Shown here: in pieces, positions 26,101 to 36,700 of the stretch
Numbering within the stretch: the first letter of the stretch is position 1
Layout of the letters: each line of letters starts with the position of its first letter
Assembly: GCA_942159475.1 (NCBI GenBank)
Contig: OW804094.1
Coordinates: 46,682,966-46,746,965, forward strand
Length of the DNA: 64,000 nucleotides
Source: Sthenelais limicola
Taxonomy: Eukaryota > Annelida > Polychaeta > Phyllodocida > Sigalionidae
Direction: 5' to 3'
The notes under the pieces: model-generated
What the model saw: only the letters and a program-made list of their open reading frames with translations
The model's database searches: none
Told to the model about the DNA's origin: nothing
Made by a program: the position numbers and the translations under genes

Positions 26101-27453
26101 ACCAATATAGACATCGAGAGCCGCTGACGATTCATCGGTAGTAGGGTCACTGATCAGAAGAACTTTGAGTTTGTTCTCCAATTCCAGAGCTCGGTAGAGT
26201 CGCTTATCCTCAGCAGATTTGATGATCTGATCATCATTCAAAATAGACTTTATCTTCGACATGGCAGGAGATAAAGAATACCTAGAACAAAAGAGAATGT
26301 GGGTTCTTTATCAATCGACATTTTAAGTTTAAAGGTATATGCGGGTGTTCAATGGAAAAAAAATTGGTCGGTGACTTTTTTATGAAACGTTCAGGGATCA
26401 TTCCTGACTACATAAGAAAGCAAGAAATGAAAAAAAAAGTACATCTCATCGACTTATTTTTTTTTCTACAGCCACTTGAAAATAACAGAGCTTTAGCATT
26501 GAAGTCTATGGAAAAATGTGGGTTTTTTTCACATATCATTATATAAAAAAATAATGATCGGTGACTTTTCATTAAGACTTTCTACACATATATTTGGTAT
26601 ATTATGCTATAGATTTACCAAAGAAAAACAGTATGTTGACGTGGTTAAAAAAAAGTTGTGGTCATTTGAAATTGACCACATCACCCAAATTTAGTAATCT
26701 GGCAGCATAATCAAGGAAAATGAATCCTAAAAAACATGACTCAAAACTGTTGTAATAAAAATAAACCCTATAGATTATGAAAATGTTGCACAAATACATC
26801 TCAACTTATGATGATAATGAAATATTTCAAAGAAAAATAGGATCCGCTAGGTGGCGTGTGTGTTGACACCCGCATATATCTTTAAATTAAAGTCTACATA
26901 AGATTCGGTTACTTCATGTTTCCTATTTGAGCAAATCTAGCACAGGTTTTTAAGCATGATTGTACTGGTATTTATTAGAATCATTATGTAGCCCATAGGC
27001 ATTGTGAAGAGTAGGCCTACGTTGTTAAAAAATAAAGCCTATTGGGGTAGACTGATCGACCCCGATCGACCCAAATTTTTACTATCATCAGCTAGGTGAC
27101 CGGAAACCAAGATTTTATTTTAGGCCTCAAATAGACAACATAGATGCAGCATCAGGTAGCCAACTCGCACATGTGTAGTACTAGTAGTAGCCTAGTTCAT
27201 TCCCATATCCATTCCCAGGGACGAAGCCGGTTTCCCCCCGGCCTTAGACACTAACTACAGCACCGTACAGCATGCACCATGACTCAACTAGTCTAAAGGC
27301 CTACCTCGATAGGGTACCACTGGAGAAACCTCGGCAAAATCCGTGATCGCAACGATGGCGAGAGAAGAGTTGCGACCGGTTAAACAGACTTCGCTTTGGG
27401 GGAATACACACTACTATTCTTTGAATATGCCGAACAATATGCCGGTTAAACAT
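14188..27453 (-). CDS. IDE: Insulin-degrading enzyme (insulysin, M16A zinc metalloprotease)
   Basis: Degrades insulin, amyloid-beta and other short peptides inside a closed chamber. There are 26 coding exons (first to last): 27453-27305, 26281-26103, 25455-25379, 23887-23757, 23499-23330, 23198-23076, 22760-22648, 22439-22356, 22146-21981, 21693-21602, 21012-20932, 20803-20700, 19962-19860, 19732-19637, 19496-19387, 19222-19078, 18409-18299, 18100-17980, 17732-17641, 17510-17399, 17102-16935, 16039-15915, 15591-15444, 15079-15018, 14637-14482, 14292-14188. They total 3123 nt, or 1040 residues (human about 1019). The inverted zinc motif HFCEH lies at about 123-127 with the third ligand Glu in NAVNSE at about 204. 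GYIVFSG and [10 protein letters not shown] are conserved in the C-terminal half. The first exon encodes an Arg-rich, acid-poor leader with an in-frame stop upstream; a second in-frame Met (MSKIKS, 26262) gives a leaderless form. The protein ends SKL, a peroxisomal signal. The intron after 20700 has a GC donor. Confidence 0.96.
14685..14755. repeat. Two adjacent hairpins in an IDE intron
   Basis: A short hairpin at 14685-14711 (stem 13 bp with one mismatch, 1-nt loop, core ACATCTAA/TTAGATGT) is followed at once by a second at 14713-14755 (17-18 bp stem around ATTCCCATAG with one mismatch). The arrangement of two abutting hairpins parallels 7074-7171, but the sequences differ. Confidence 0.65.
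20132..20584. repeat. Foldback MITE in IDE intron 12
   Basis: The left end (TAAGGCTGCGATTCCACTGG, then CTCGCTC) is matched inverted at the right end (GAGCGAGCCAGTGGAATCG, then TACCTTA). Further GAGCGA and GCTCGCTC blocks lie inside both arms. There is no coding capacity. It sits in the intron that has the GC donor. Confidence 0.7.
21171..21257. repeat. 38-bp inverted repeat with short loop
   Basis: The arms 21171-21208 and 21220-21257 are nearly perfect inverted copies with a few mismatches near the middle; the core is TTGGGTCAAATCGCACC. The loop is 11 nt. It lies in IDE intron 10, with no coding sequence. Confidence 0.8.
24124..25231. repeat. Older dispersed repeat, split by a younger element
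   Basis: The left part (AGTAAACCCCAAAATATTAT, then GAGAAAAT) and the right part (ACAAGTCGGGAGAGGTTTTG, then TGTACAATTCAGG and GACGTCACA) match the uninterrupted copy at 38815-39145 in order and orientation. In this copy the 24173-24964 element lies between them. It lies in IDE intron 3. Confidence 0.6.
24173..24964 (+). mobile_element. Non-autonomous element family 1, copy A
   Basis: This 792-bp element matches 43400-44197 over nearly its full length in the opposite orientation. Shared ends are AACAAGACAAC with a subterminal hairpin (AGTATC-TTTC-GATACT) at one end, and GGCTACCCTCCTAATAA at the other. A 96-codon open frame (24294-24584) is almost the same as the one in copy B. There is no transposase. 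It is inserted in IDE intron 3. Confidence 0.75.
26324..26893. repeat. MITE-like element in IDE intron 1
   Basis: Imperfect terminal inverted repeats of about 28 bp: the left end contains TTTAAAGGTATATGCGGGTG, and the right end is its complement (CACCCGCATATATCTTTAAA). The interior is AT-rich and non-coding. Confidence 0.65.
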
Positions 27454-28196
27454 ATGTTCAGTACAGTATCAGGACACAAAGTGGTCTCGAGCCAAGTATG
27501 TTTCACCTTTCACCATAGAACTACGGCCGCAGTCCTATCCGCCGGAAGGCGTAAATGGCAAAACATAGACATAGTTCACCAAACCGTTATAACGGAGGTG
27601 TGGCCCTGGGTCGAGATTCAAGAATGTTATCCACTCGATTATAGCAGAGCAATATATGTAGAACCAGGCTACGGCTCTGACTGTGGTGTACACAAGTGGG
27701 AGGGTCACCAGGAAGGCTAATTAACCTATGTACAACTCTGATTATAATATATTCATACTTATACAAGTTATAGCCCTTATATAATCCCAAATATGAAAAA
27801 TGTGACCACAGAATTAGACCCACTATTTCTGTGCTGTGACCGACCGATCACTATAGTCTGTTGTCACGAATTTCCATTTCAATAATATTTGATAACCCCT
27901 TTATAATTATGATATCAGTTCGAATATGTTTGAGCCTTTTGGGACCCCATACCGGTCAATAATAATCATTAGTGATCAACGACGCTGCCTGCGATTGGTT
28001 GGTGGCAATAACTTAAGCTGGGACAGAGTGCCATTGGCCCAGTCATTGCAACAACGGGTAGGCTAGTATAGGCTACATATCTGATTAATAAAATTTCCAC
28101 TGAATTCGTTCATTTATCTTATAAAGGTGAAAATTGGTGAAAATTTAAATCTATAATGTAAATTTAATTTAAATTTATAAAGCAAATAACAACGAA
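27454..28196. promoter_or_regulatory. IDE 5' UTR and promoter region
   Basis: The sequence upstream of the IDE leader ATG includes an in-frame stop 15 nt before it. A CG-containing block around 27480-27600 is a plausible 5' UTR and transcription start. A candidate plus-strand first exon begins at 28197, so this interval may be bidirectional. No specific promoter element is certain. Confidence 0.4.
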
Positions 28197-28276
28197 ATGA
28201 AGAAATGGTTCTTTGACAAGTGTTTGGCAGCAGCTAATCAGAAGCCTCCTTTGGATATATCTGGTATTCAGAAAGT
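28197..28276 (+). CDS. Orphan candidate first exon
   Basis: ATG at 28197 opens a frame beginning MKKWFFDKCLAAANQ, which reads to a strong donor (GAAAGT followed by GTAAGT). I found no downstream plus-strand exon before LETM1 and do not recognise the peptide. It could start a gene running antisense to the polymerase gene, or be spurious. Confidence 0.25.
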
Positions 28277-28982
28277 GTAAGTGTTTGGATATATGTAAAA
28301 ATCAATTCTTGGTATCCACAATTCGGGAATAAACCTACAAATGGATAGCCATTTTGAAATTTATTTAATAATTTATCTACCATTAAATTAACGTTTCTTG
28401 AATATGCAATATTAATTTGTGAATGGAAAATGTGAGCTTAATGTTGCAATACATATTTAGAAAAAATACCCAATTTCAAAAATGACAAAAATGACCTAAG
28501 CAAGAGTTTAAAGAAATATGATCCAATTACAATTTTTCTAAGAAATAACCCAAGGTAGTCTTTCCCGAAAAATGATCCAAGGAAGACTTTTGAAAAAAAG
28601 TACCCAAATGAAAAAATCAGCAGAAAATGACCATTACACATTGAATGATGTACGATTTATTTAATTACAGTGATTGTATTTCATCCACTATTTTTTTCGG
28701 CAACACAAAGAAATGACAAGTGTCAGTGTCTATAATTTACGACTTGTCTACATACAATTGTCATTGATGTAGGATATGGCGCGTAATGGACATGCAAAAG
28801 AGTATTTAAATTAATAGTTGTTGAATAGGCTGCCAACTAACTGAGTAAACCCTCAGGGTGGTTGATGAATTACCAAAGAATACCTCGTATATCAGTTTTT
28901 TTATAGTAAACTTACAAACTGCCTAACAGGTCATATTTAAAATATATATCTTTCATTCATATTCTCGTTGAGATACTGTTAT

Positions 28983-31900
28983 TTAACAGTTGCGCTCATG
29001 TGGATGGAAATAGGGAAGCTTCAGTTTCTCGAAAAATTCTTTTTCGCTATTGACTTCAACAGATCTTTTCTGGAAAATAAACAAAAAGAACAGGGAATAT
29101 AAATTAGGTGGGGCCGCATAATGAAATCTAGTAATTTCAGAGATGAAACAGGTTACAGAAAAGTTACACAAATTTTAGTTGCATGAAAAACGAGATTGTA
29201 TATAATAATAAACTGTTTGATAATATACGTGTTTGGATATAATTAAAGTTTTCGGCAGTAGGCTATAATCAGGAGTGATTTTTTTTATGAATTGGTGCAT
29301 AAATGACATTAGTAAGAAATTACCTCTTTGTAGTCCCATATACCATGACTGGTCAACTTGACATTCAACTCTCTTTGCGCATACCACCGAAGGGATCTGT
29401 TGAACTCTTTGCTGCCAGTCCAACCGACTAAGGCAAAATAATACTGGCTTATAGGTGTCACTATCAAATCAACCCGACGGGCAACCCAGTCTCTATCACA
29501 ACTAGCCAGTAAACATCCCTCTTTAACACTCAACCCGGCAAAAGAGTCTATTTCAGTCGTGGCAGTCCGAAGGCTTTTAGGTATAAAAGTACCTATATCA
29601 CTTAAAGAGGCCCTTTTCTCTGTAGACGTGCTATTCGCCAAAGCATCGTTCATTTTTACAACGCCAATCCATTTTTCAAAATGATCCAACGTATTTCTTA
29701 GAGGAGTATGTTTTGTATCATCTTTCAGGCGATCTTCAGTAAATGATGATTTTTCATATCGGCCATAAAGAACAAGACCTTTTGAAATCAGTTTATCAAT
29801 TAGTTCAGGCAGTAAACCGCGTTCTCTCTCCACTTGAGGCACGCTTATCAGTAAGTCAATATCGTGACCGAACGTTTTCCCCCTGAAACAGAAACAAATA
29901 GTTCAATATCATGATGATGAGGTTCATAGTTTATAATTTAAGTTAGGTTTCTCATATTTCCTGAAAACTATGTAAAATCACGCGTTATATTTCTATTGTG
30001 TTAATATACGGTGCTCGCAACAGCGGCTTCCATCATTTCTACCACTTCCTTTCCTTCCCCTTTCCTCCCCCCCCCCCCCCCCCCTAAAAAAAATCAAAAA
30101 AATCCTGGATCCGCGCCTGGTTGACCTGATGTGTACAGACACCTATTGTGTATGACCATGACCGTCAAAGTAAACAAACTACCATGTGCTTTCTTGACCA
30201 CAACTCGTGCAGAGCAATGAGAGTAAGGATACTATATATATATATATATATACTCTATTAGTTAAATATCAACAGGCCTACAGTTTCGCATCCTTAAAAA
30301 ATACTATATACATTACCTTCGAAAGCCACCAGTTATATCAACTTGTACATCAGGTGAACCGGTTTTCAATTCTCTGTATATGAATGATTGCCATGCTTCA
30401 GCTTCCCTTAACGACACAGGAGTTAATAAGTCCTCATAGCATGAAATACCTAAGTAAACGCAAATGGGAAATATTATAGTAAAACAGGAGATACGGAACA
30501 CAAGTGCATAACATGGAGCATCCAACTTTATTTTTAAAGAAATTGTCAAGTTAAATCAGTCAGCCAGTCTACAGACCTTTCATTACAATATGTATTATAC
30601 AATTACCTATATTTAAGCGTGGATCGACAGATGCAATTATAATAGGATCAGTCTTTACATCATCCAGGGTTCGAAGACCCCGGAAGTACCACTCTTTAGC
30701 CGTGACAGAGCCAACTCCAAAGATATCAGAAAAGAGTTTCACGGTGTTGAACCATACACTATCACGATATGAGTCAACTTCGGGTGATGACCCTGTTTCA
30801 AGGATATCCTGTTGGGGTAAATAGCCAATTTTATAGCCTAATGATAATATATTTCCATTTGATTATAAAGTAAGATATTAAAATCTTTTCCAAATACTTT
30901 TTATTAAATAATTCTAGTCACATCATTTAAAACATTAAACATTGTATTCCCCACGGTATTTTGACAGTGCAAAATTCAACTATGATTGGGATGATTGACT
31001 ACAAAATTGTTGAAATCACTCTAAGGTTTGTTGAAATTGGTTGAAGTAATGAGTCGTTCTGTAGTGTGTTTCGTTTTATTGAGATAACAGTATGTTCCAA
31101 CGTTTTGAACTTTCTTCCTTTACTAGGGACTGTTACAAGGTAATCTCAACTACGTAATCTCAACAACTTTATTCATTCAATGTAAAATATCTGAAAAACT
31201 GTCTTAAACTGTACGTATATTATTCTGAGAAACGTTCCACCAGTGGTTTACAGCGAATACAAAGAAGTCTATTATGAATTACTATTATATTACTACTTTG
31301 AATATCTGAAAATATACATGTATATATATAACTACCTTGATTACAGTCAAACAATGCTTTCCGACATCACTCTCATTCCTGATTTGGGATATATTTTGAA
31401 CTCGAAACGGGAGACTCTTCAGGACCGACGCACATCGTCTGAATGCTAGAGATCTGGAATAATTTGTATCCCCACCATTGAAGTTGGCTGCGAGCGAAAG
31501 AGTTTCAAGTGCTTCCTAGAAATAAACATTAATAAAACACTGTTTACCATGAAATACCCAGAAAAGCTGGAATCAATGAAGGGGTTATGCAATATCCAAT
31601 TCAGATAAACAAACAAGCAAGATTCAATTCTGCGCTTAAGGTGAAGACAGTTTAAGATTTGACTGACCGTTAAAACTTTATTATGATGTTCCAAAGGTGT
31701 CCGTCTTTGGCATGAATAAATATAGGGTTTTTCTTCTTTGTTGACCTCTTCCTTTGAAATCTCCTATGTGGAAAATAATGTTAAAATAATGAATATTGGT
31801 ATTTAATGACAATGGTAATCATGATGATAACAATCACTTCTTCCTGGAGCCCGTTGCATGAGGTATCGTTGACTGTAGACTGATTTTATCGTATTAACCT

Positions 31901-33741
31901 ATCCTCATTATGAAAGTATCCTTATCACTAATTGCCTTATTATTACTATTAAATTTAGTAGTAAAATATTGATAAGGTTCCGGAGCACCCCATATCCTTA
32001 TATTAACGCTGTCTCATGCACCACGACACACACACAAAAAGTATGTCTCGTGCAGTAGCTAATAGGTTGCATGCAGGATTGCATGAAAGCCATCATGTGA
32101 CAAAATTAAGTAAAACTTAATCGACGCCAGGGCTCGAAAAAAACCCCTACCAACTTCACTTGCCCATTGGGCAAGTGGCAGCCAAGTTTACTTGCCCAAC
32201 ATCATTTTTCACTTGCCCAAATTTATTTGCAGAATTATAAACGAAATCACGCTATCTGTATGCATCTTGTTTCATTGTAAATAGACATCAGAACAGGGGT
32301 TTGAAATCGGTGCTGTAGAGATTTTGACTTGCCCAATCGGGCAACAAACATTAAATTCTAATTTAACTTATTTAAATTTTACTTGCCCAGAGACATTTTT
32401 TAGTTGCCCCGGGCAAGTAAACATAGGTTTTATCGAGCCCTGGTCACGTTCAGACACCTGCCTATTGATAACCCAACTAAAAGAAGTGTACAACTACAAT
32501 AATCGATAGTGAAATAAAAATCGTTCTGAAACCTTGTCTTTTTCCGGTTTAGATTGTAGGGTATACGTTTCAACTGGCAATAACTGCTTTGCTCGTATGC
32601 AGTCTGCATGCCACTTAGGTGAAATAACGTTAACTTGTTGGGAAGGTCTCCGTCCCAGTGTGTCCCATACATCCTCAACGTATGTGAAACCACTTACGAT
32701 GTGGGTGATATTTTCTCTACAATGAAGAAAAGAACCAGGGTTATAACATGACGTAAGTGAAGCAAACCAGGGACAGTACCATCAGGGAAGTGGGTATTCT
32801 CATTAGACGAGTGCTTTCGGCACTTGGATTGTAGAGGCAGTTGTGTTTCTACTTCTTATAGGAATCCACCAATTTACTCGACGTTTATTTTAATTTGGAG
32901 ATATTAATTTGATTGCCAAAAATGGCTAAAATCACAGGGGGCCTATGTCGGGGTAGTAGGCCTAAGGTGTAGGAGGGAGAGAGCGAGAGAGGGAGGGACA
33001 GAGAGAGAGAGGGACAGAGAGTGGGGGGAGGAGAAGAAAGGGAGAGGAGAGATGAGGATGACTGATATAAGAGGGTTTCATGGAAAAAAATTTGCACCCC
33101 CCCCCACACACACACCTATACATCTATCAATTTTCCTTCTCCTCCCCCTCCTCGACTACCTCCCTTGCTCTCCCTCCCCTTTTATTCCCCCTCCTTAAAA
33201 AAAGTGTTGTAAAAAAGTTGGTCGTAAAAAAAGTTGGTCGAAAAAAACGTTGGTCGTAAAAAAGTTGGGTCGTAAAAAAAAGTTGGTCGTTAAAAAGTTG
33301 GTTGAAAAAAAAGTTGGTTGTAAAAAAGTTGGGTCGAAAAAAAAAGTGTCGTAAAAATAGTTGGTCGTAATTAAGTTGGGTCGAAAAAAGTTGGTTGAAA
33401 AAAAAGTTGGTCATAAAAAAAAGTTGGGTCGAAGAAAAAGTTGGTCATAAGAAAGTTTGTCTCCCTCCCATTATATCCTCCACTGCTTTGATCCCTTCCT
33501 TCTTCCTCCTCCAATTCCTACCTTCCTGTCCTCATCCTCTTCCCGCCCGCCCTCCCACACACACACACACACCTATACCCTCTTCTTCCTCCTGCGCTCC
33601 TCCCCTTGATATAACCATATTAAATGTGTTGATACAACCAACCTTACTCACTCCTCCCCTCTGGTTGAGGTGGGGCAGGAGTAGGAAGAGAGGAGGAGGA
33701 GGGGTTTGTAACAGGTATGGTAGTGAGGTAGTAGGACGGGG

Positions 33742-33795
<54 letters not shown>

Positions 33796-36700
33796 TTCTT
33801 CTGTGTACAGAGGCACAACCTCTGGTGGAGTGGTGGAGATCGTTGAGGGGTCAGGGGTATCAATGCACAGGCCTATGGGGGAGATTGGCATTTGTGCGAG
33901 TCCCCTAAACAGTGGATTACATAAGCCTATGATCTATTGATTGTATTTAATGTATTGGCCTGAAAATGAAATAAAAAAAATGATGTAGCTTGCTGTAAAC
34001 AAACAACATGGGGACGGGCTTCGGAAATTTACGGCGGGATTCGGTAAAGTAAAGGAAAGAACAAAGATAAAAGGAAATATATAATACATCCTTGTGGGTA
34101 CACATTACAGTATCAATAACTTTCATAAGAAGAATAAAAAAAAGTACAGTGCGAGATCTCAACTGTGCGAGATGGACCCTCGTTTTGGTAGCTGCCTAGC
34201 CTTGGTTCATGCGTAAATCTGGGCCGAGTTCTATAAATAGGGAAAAAATATAACGCAAATTTAAGTATTGGAGGTGCCCAAGAGCACCCAATATTGATGT
34301 ATTAATCTCCCGACAGTGTTTGGCCAAAGGAAGTTATTGCACAAAAACCTCCACGGCCCGCCAGGCCTGGCCTAAAAATTATATTTATGCCTAAATATCT
34401 GGTACGTATTTTTAACCATGGGGAAAATCATTGTTCTCCATAGGTCTAGGAAGCTATGAAGTCCCTTAAATACCGGTACTACTACTAGTAGCCTACTAGT
34501 ATGTAGCTGTATCTAAACAGTACCTTCAGATATGTTTATGCCCTAAATACTCTAATTTATCATGTTCTGGGAGCCGCCGAGAGCCTCGATCAGGAAGCAT
34601 ACGCCTTTTAGTAACACCGCAGAAGCAGTGTCACTGCCACTGTGCCAGTGACTGAGTGAGTGACACTGTAGTGTCTGTACCGCCTGATAGTAGTCAAATT
34701 ATGTCAGAATTTTTCGCAAATTCTCTCCCCCCCGCCCCATTCAGGGCGGGGGCAGTTTACACATATTTTTGCCTGGTGGACGGGGGCCCTTTTCCCCCTT
34801 TTTGGGCTTCAGGACGGGTGTTTAACATGAGGTTTAGGGTTTAAAAACACTTTAGGAATATTTTCTTCAAATAATATGTGTCATATACATGTACATCGTT
34901 TAATAGGTGTAAACAGTTATTGATCATATTTTGTCATAATTTCTAGAATTTGGTCTTCAATAATTAAAATAATGGGTCTCAATTGGGTGCAATATGGGGG
35001 CAACCTTGCTCCAAATTCACTTTCCAGCATTTACATCATCATTATTGTCTCCATGACAACACACCTATAAAAATATTTCTAATGTGTTTGTATACATATA
35101 TTTCAAATTTCATCAAAATCCGTTCATTTTTTATTAAGTTATGCCCCCTTCAATTTATATGAGGCATCACCCCGTCCCCTGGGCCAAATTATGTGTGATG
35201 CCTTGAGGCATCAGCCCGTCCACTAAGCCATTTTGATGTTGATGCCTTGAGGCATCAGCCCGCCCTCAATGGGTTAAAAGTTTGAGTCAAGTCTTTGAGT
35301 CAGAGGACAGAGCCCAGGGTGGTAGAGGGTGGGCAGTTGTTCTGCCTCTGACTATCGTCATCCTCACAGAATCAAGATTAAAATACGTAAGTAAACCATT
35401 TACTTTTTAAATCTAAGATTCTAGTTCGTCTGCCTCTCGTCAGAGGGCAGAACAGATGAGATGTTTAAAGTGCCTCAGTCACTAGGTTCCCAGCGACGAA
35501 AAGGGCCTAATGCTTGTTTGCAAAGGCCTGTAGAAGCTGATTGGCCCCTCTATCACGAATTACGGGTTTGTGGTAGAAGGTTCTAAAGGTGGATTCAGAA
35601 GTCCATGCAGCTCTCTCCATAATGTCCTTAATGGGGAGATTCAAAGCCATCAGCTTGGATGTTGAGGCCCCTCTAGTGCTGTGGGCTGAGAACATGCTGG
35701 TGTCAACCCCGCTGATAATCAGAGCTTGGCGGATGTAACGTGCAACAGTCTGAGAACCAATAGGGGCGTAAGGGGCTCTGAAGCTTAGAAGGAGCCCTCC
35801 TACTGGGTTGCCTTTATCATCCTTTTTCCTTAATTCCTCAGTACGGGCTAGGTAGTCCCTGAGGCAATTGGCTACGCAAATGCGTTTATCCTTGTGAAAG
35901 AAGTCAAGCTTTAGCATCCCAAGAGATTTCCCAACTCGAGAATGCTTTAGCAGTTTGGAGTAGAGGAGGTTGAAACCTTCCGGAGATGAATGGACGTCTT
36001 CAATTTGCAGGTTTGTGAGGGTCTGCACCCGTTGGCAAGAAATCAATGACAAGAGAATTGTTAACTTTAACGTAAGTGACTTAAGTGTGAGTCCGGAATG
36101 CGGAAAATGCTCACAAAAGGTGTCCAGAACAAGGTTGGGATCCCACGTTTGGCAGTAGCGTGACTTAGAAGGCCGCTTGTTATGCATGCCCGTCAAAACT
36201 CTGATGGTGATTTTATGTGCTCCAAACGATTTCCCATCTATGTCATCCATGAATAGGGCCGACCGGGCAACGTTAACAGAACTCCACGCAGCCCCTTTAT
36301 CAAATAATTCAACAAGAAATTCCAGACCGAGAACTAGGTCTGTGGTTAAAAATGTCTTTGAGCTCGGGCGGAACAGCCTCTTCCTCTTTGGGCAGCACTT
36401 CCACTTTGCCGGGCTGTTTCCCGCCAAGCTGCAGCATGGCCGCTGCAGCCATGTTTACGTCTGGCTCAGGTTCGGAATGGATTTCTCCGGAAGATGAACC
36501 ATGGGGAGAATTATGTACTAGATTTGTGGTCGACATGTCGACGAATGCTGAAAAATAAAAGAAAGTGCATTACAATCACCGTCATTTGACTAGTACGTGG
36601 AAACCTAAGCGGTGCGTGTTCGAGACCATGAGGCGCTCCGATGGAGCCCTGCTAGACCGCTCCTCAACCATGAGGAAGGTTTCAAAGAGAAAACTGCGAT

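Noticed and set aside
33395..33940. Open frames of 181 and 119 codons on opposite strands
   Set aside because: They run through the AAAAAGTTGGTCG minisatellite and the GA microsatellite; the predicted proteins are pure repeat translation.
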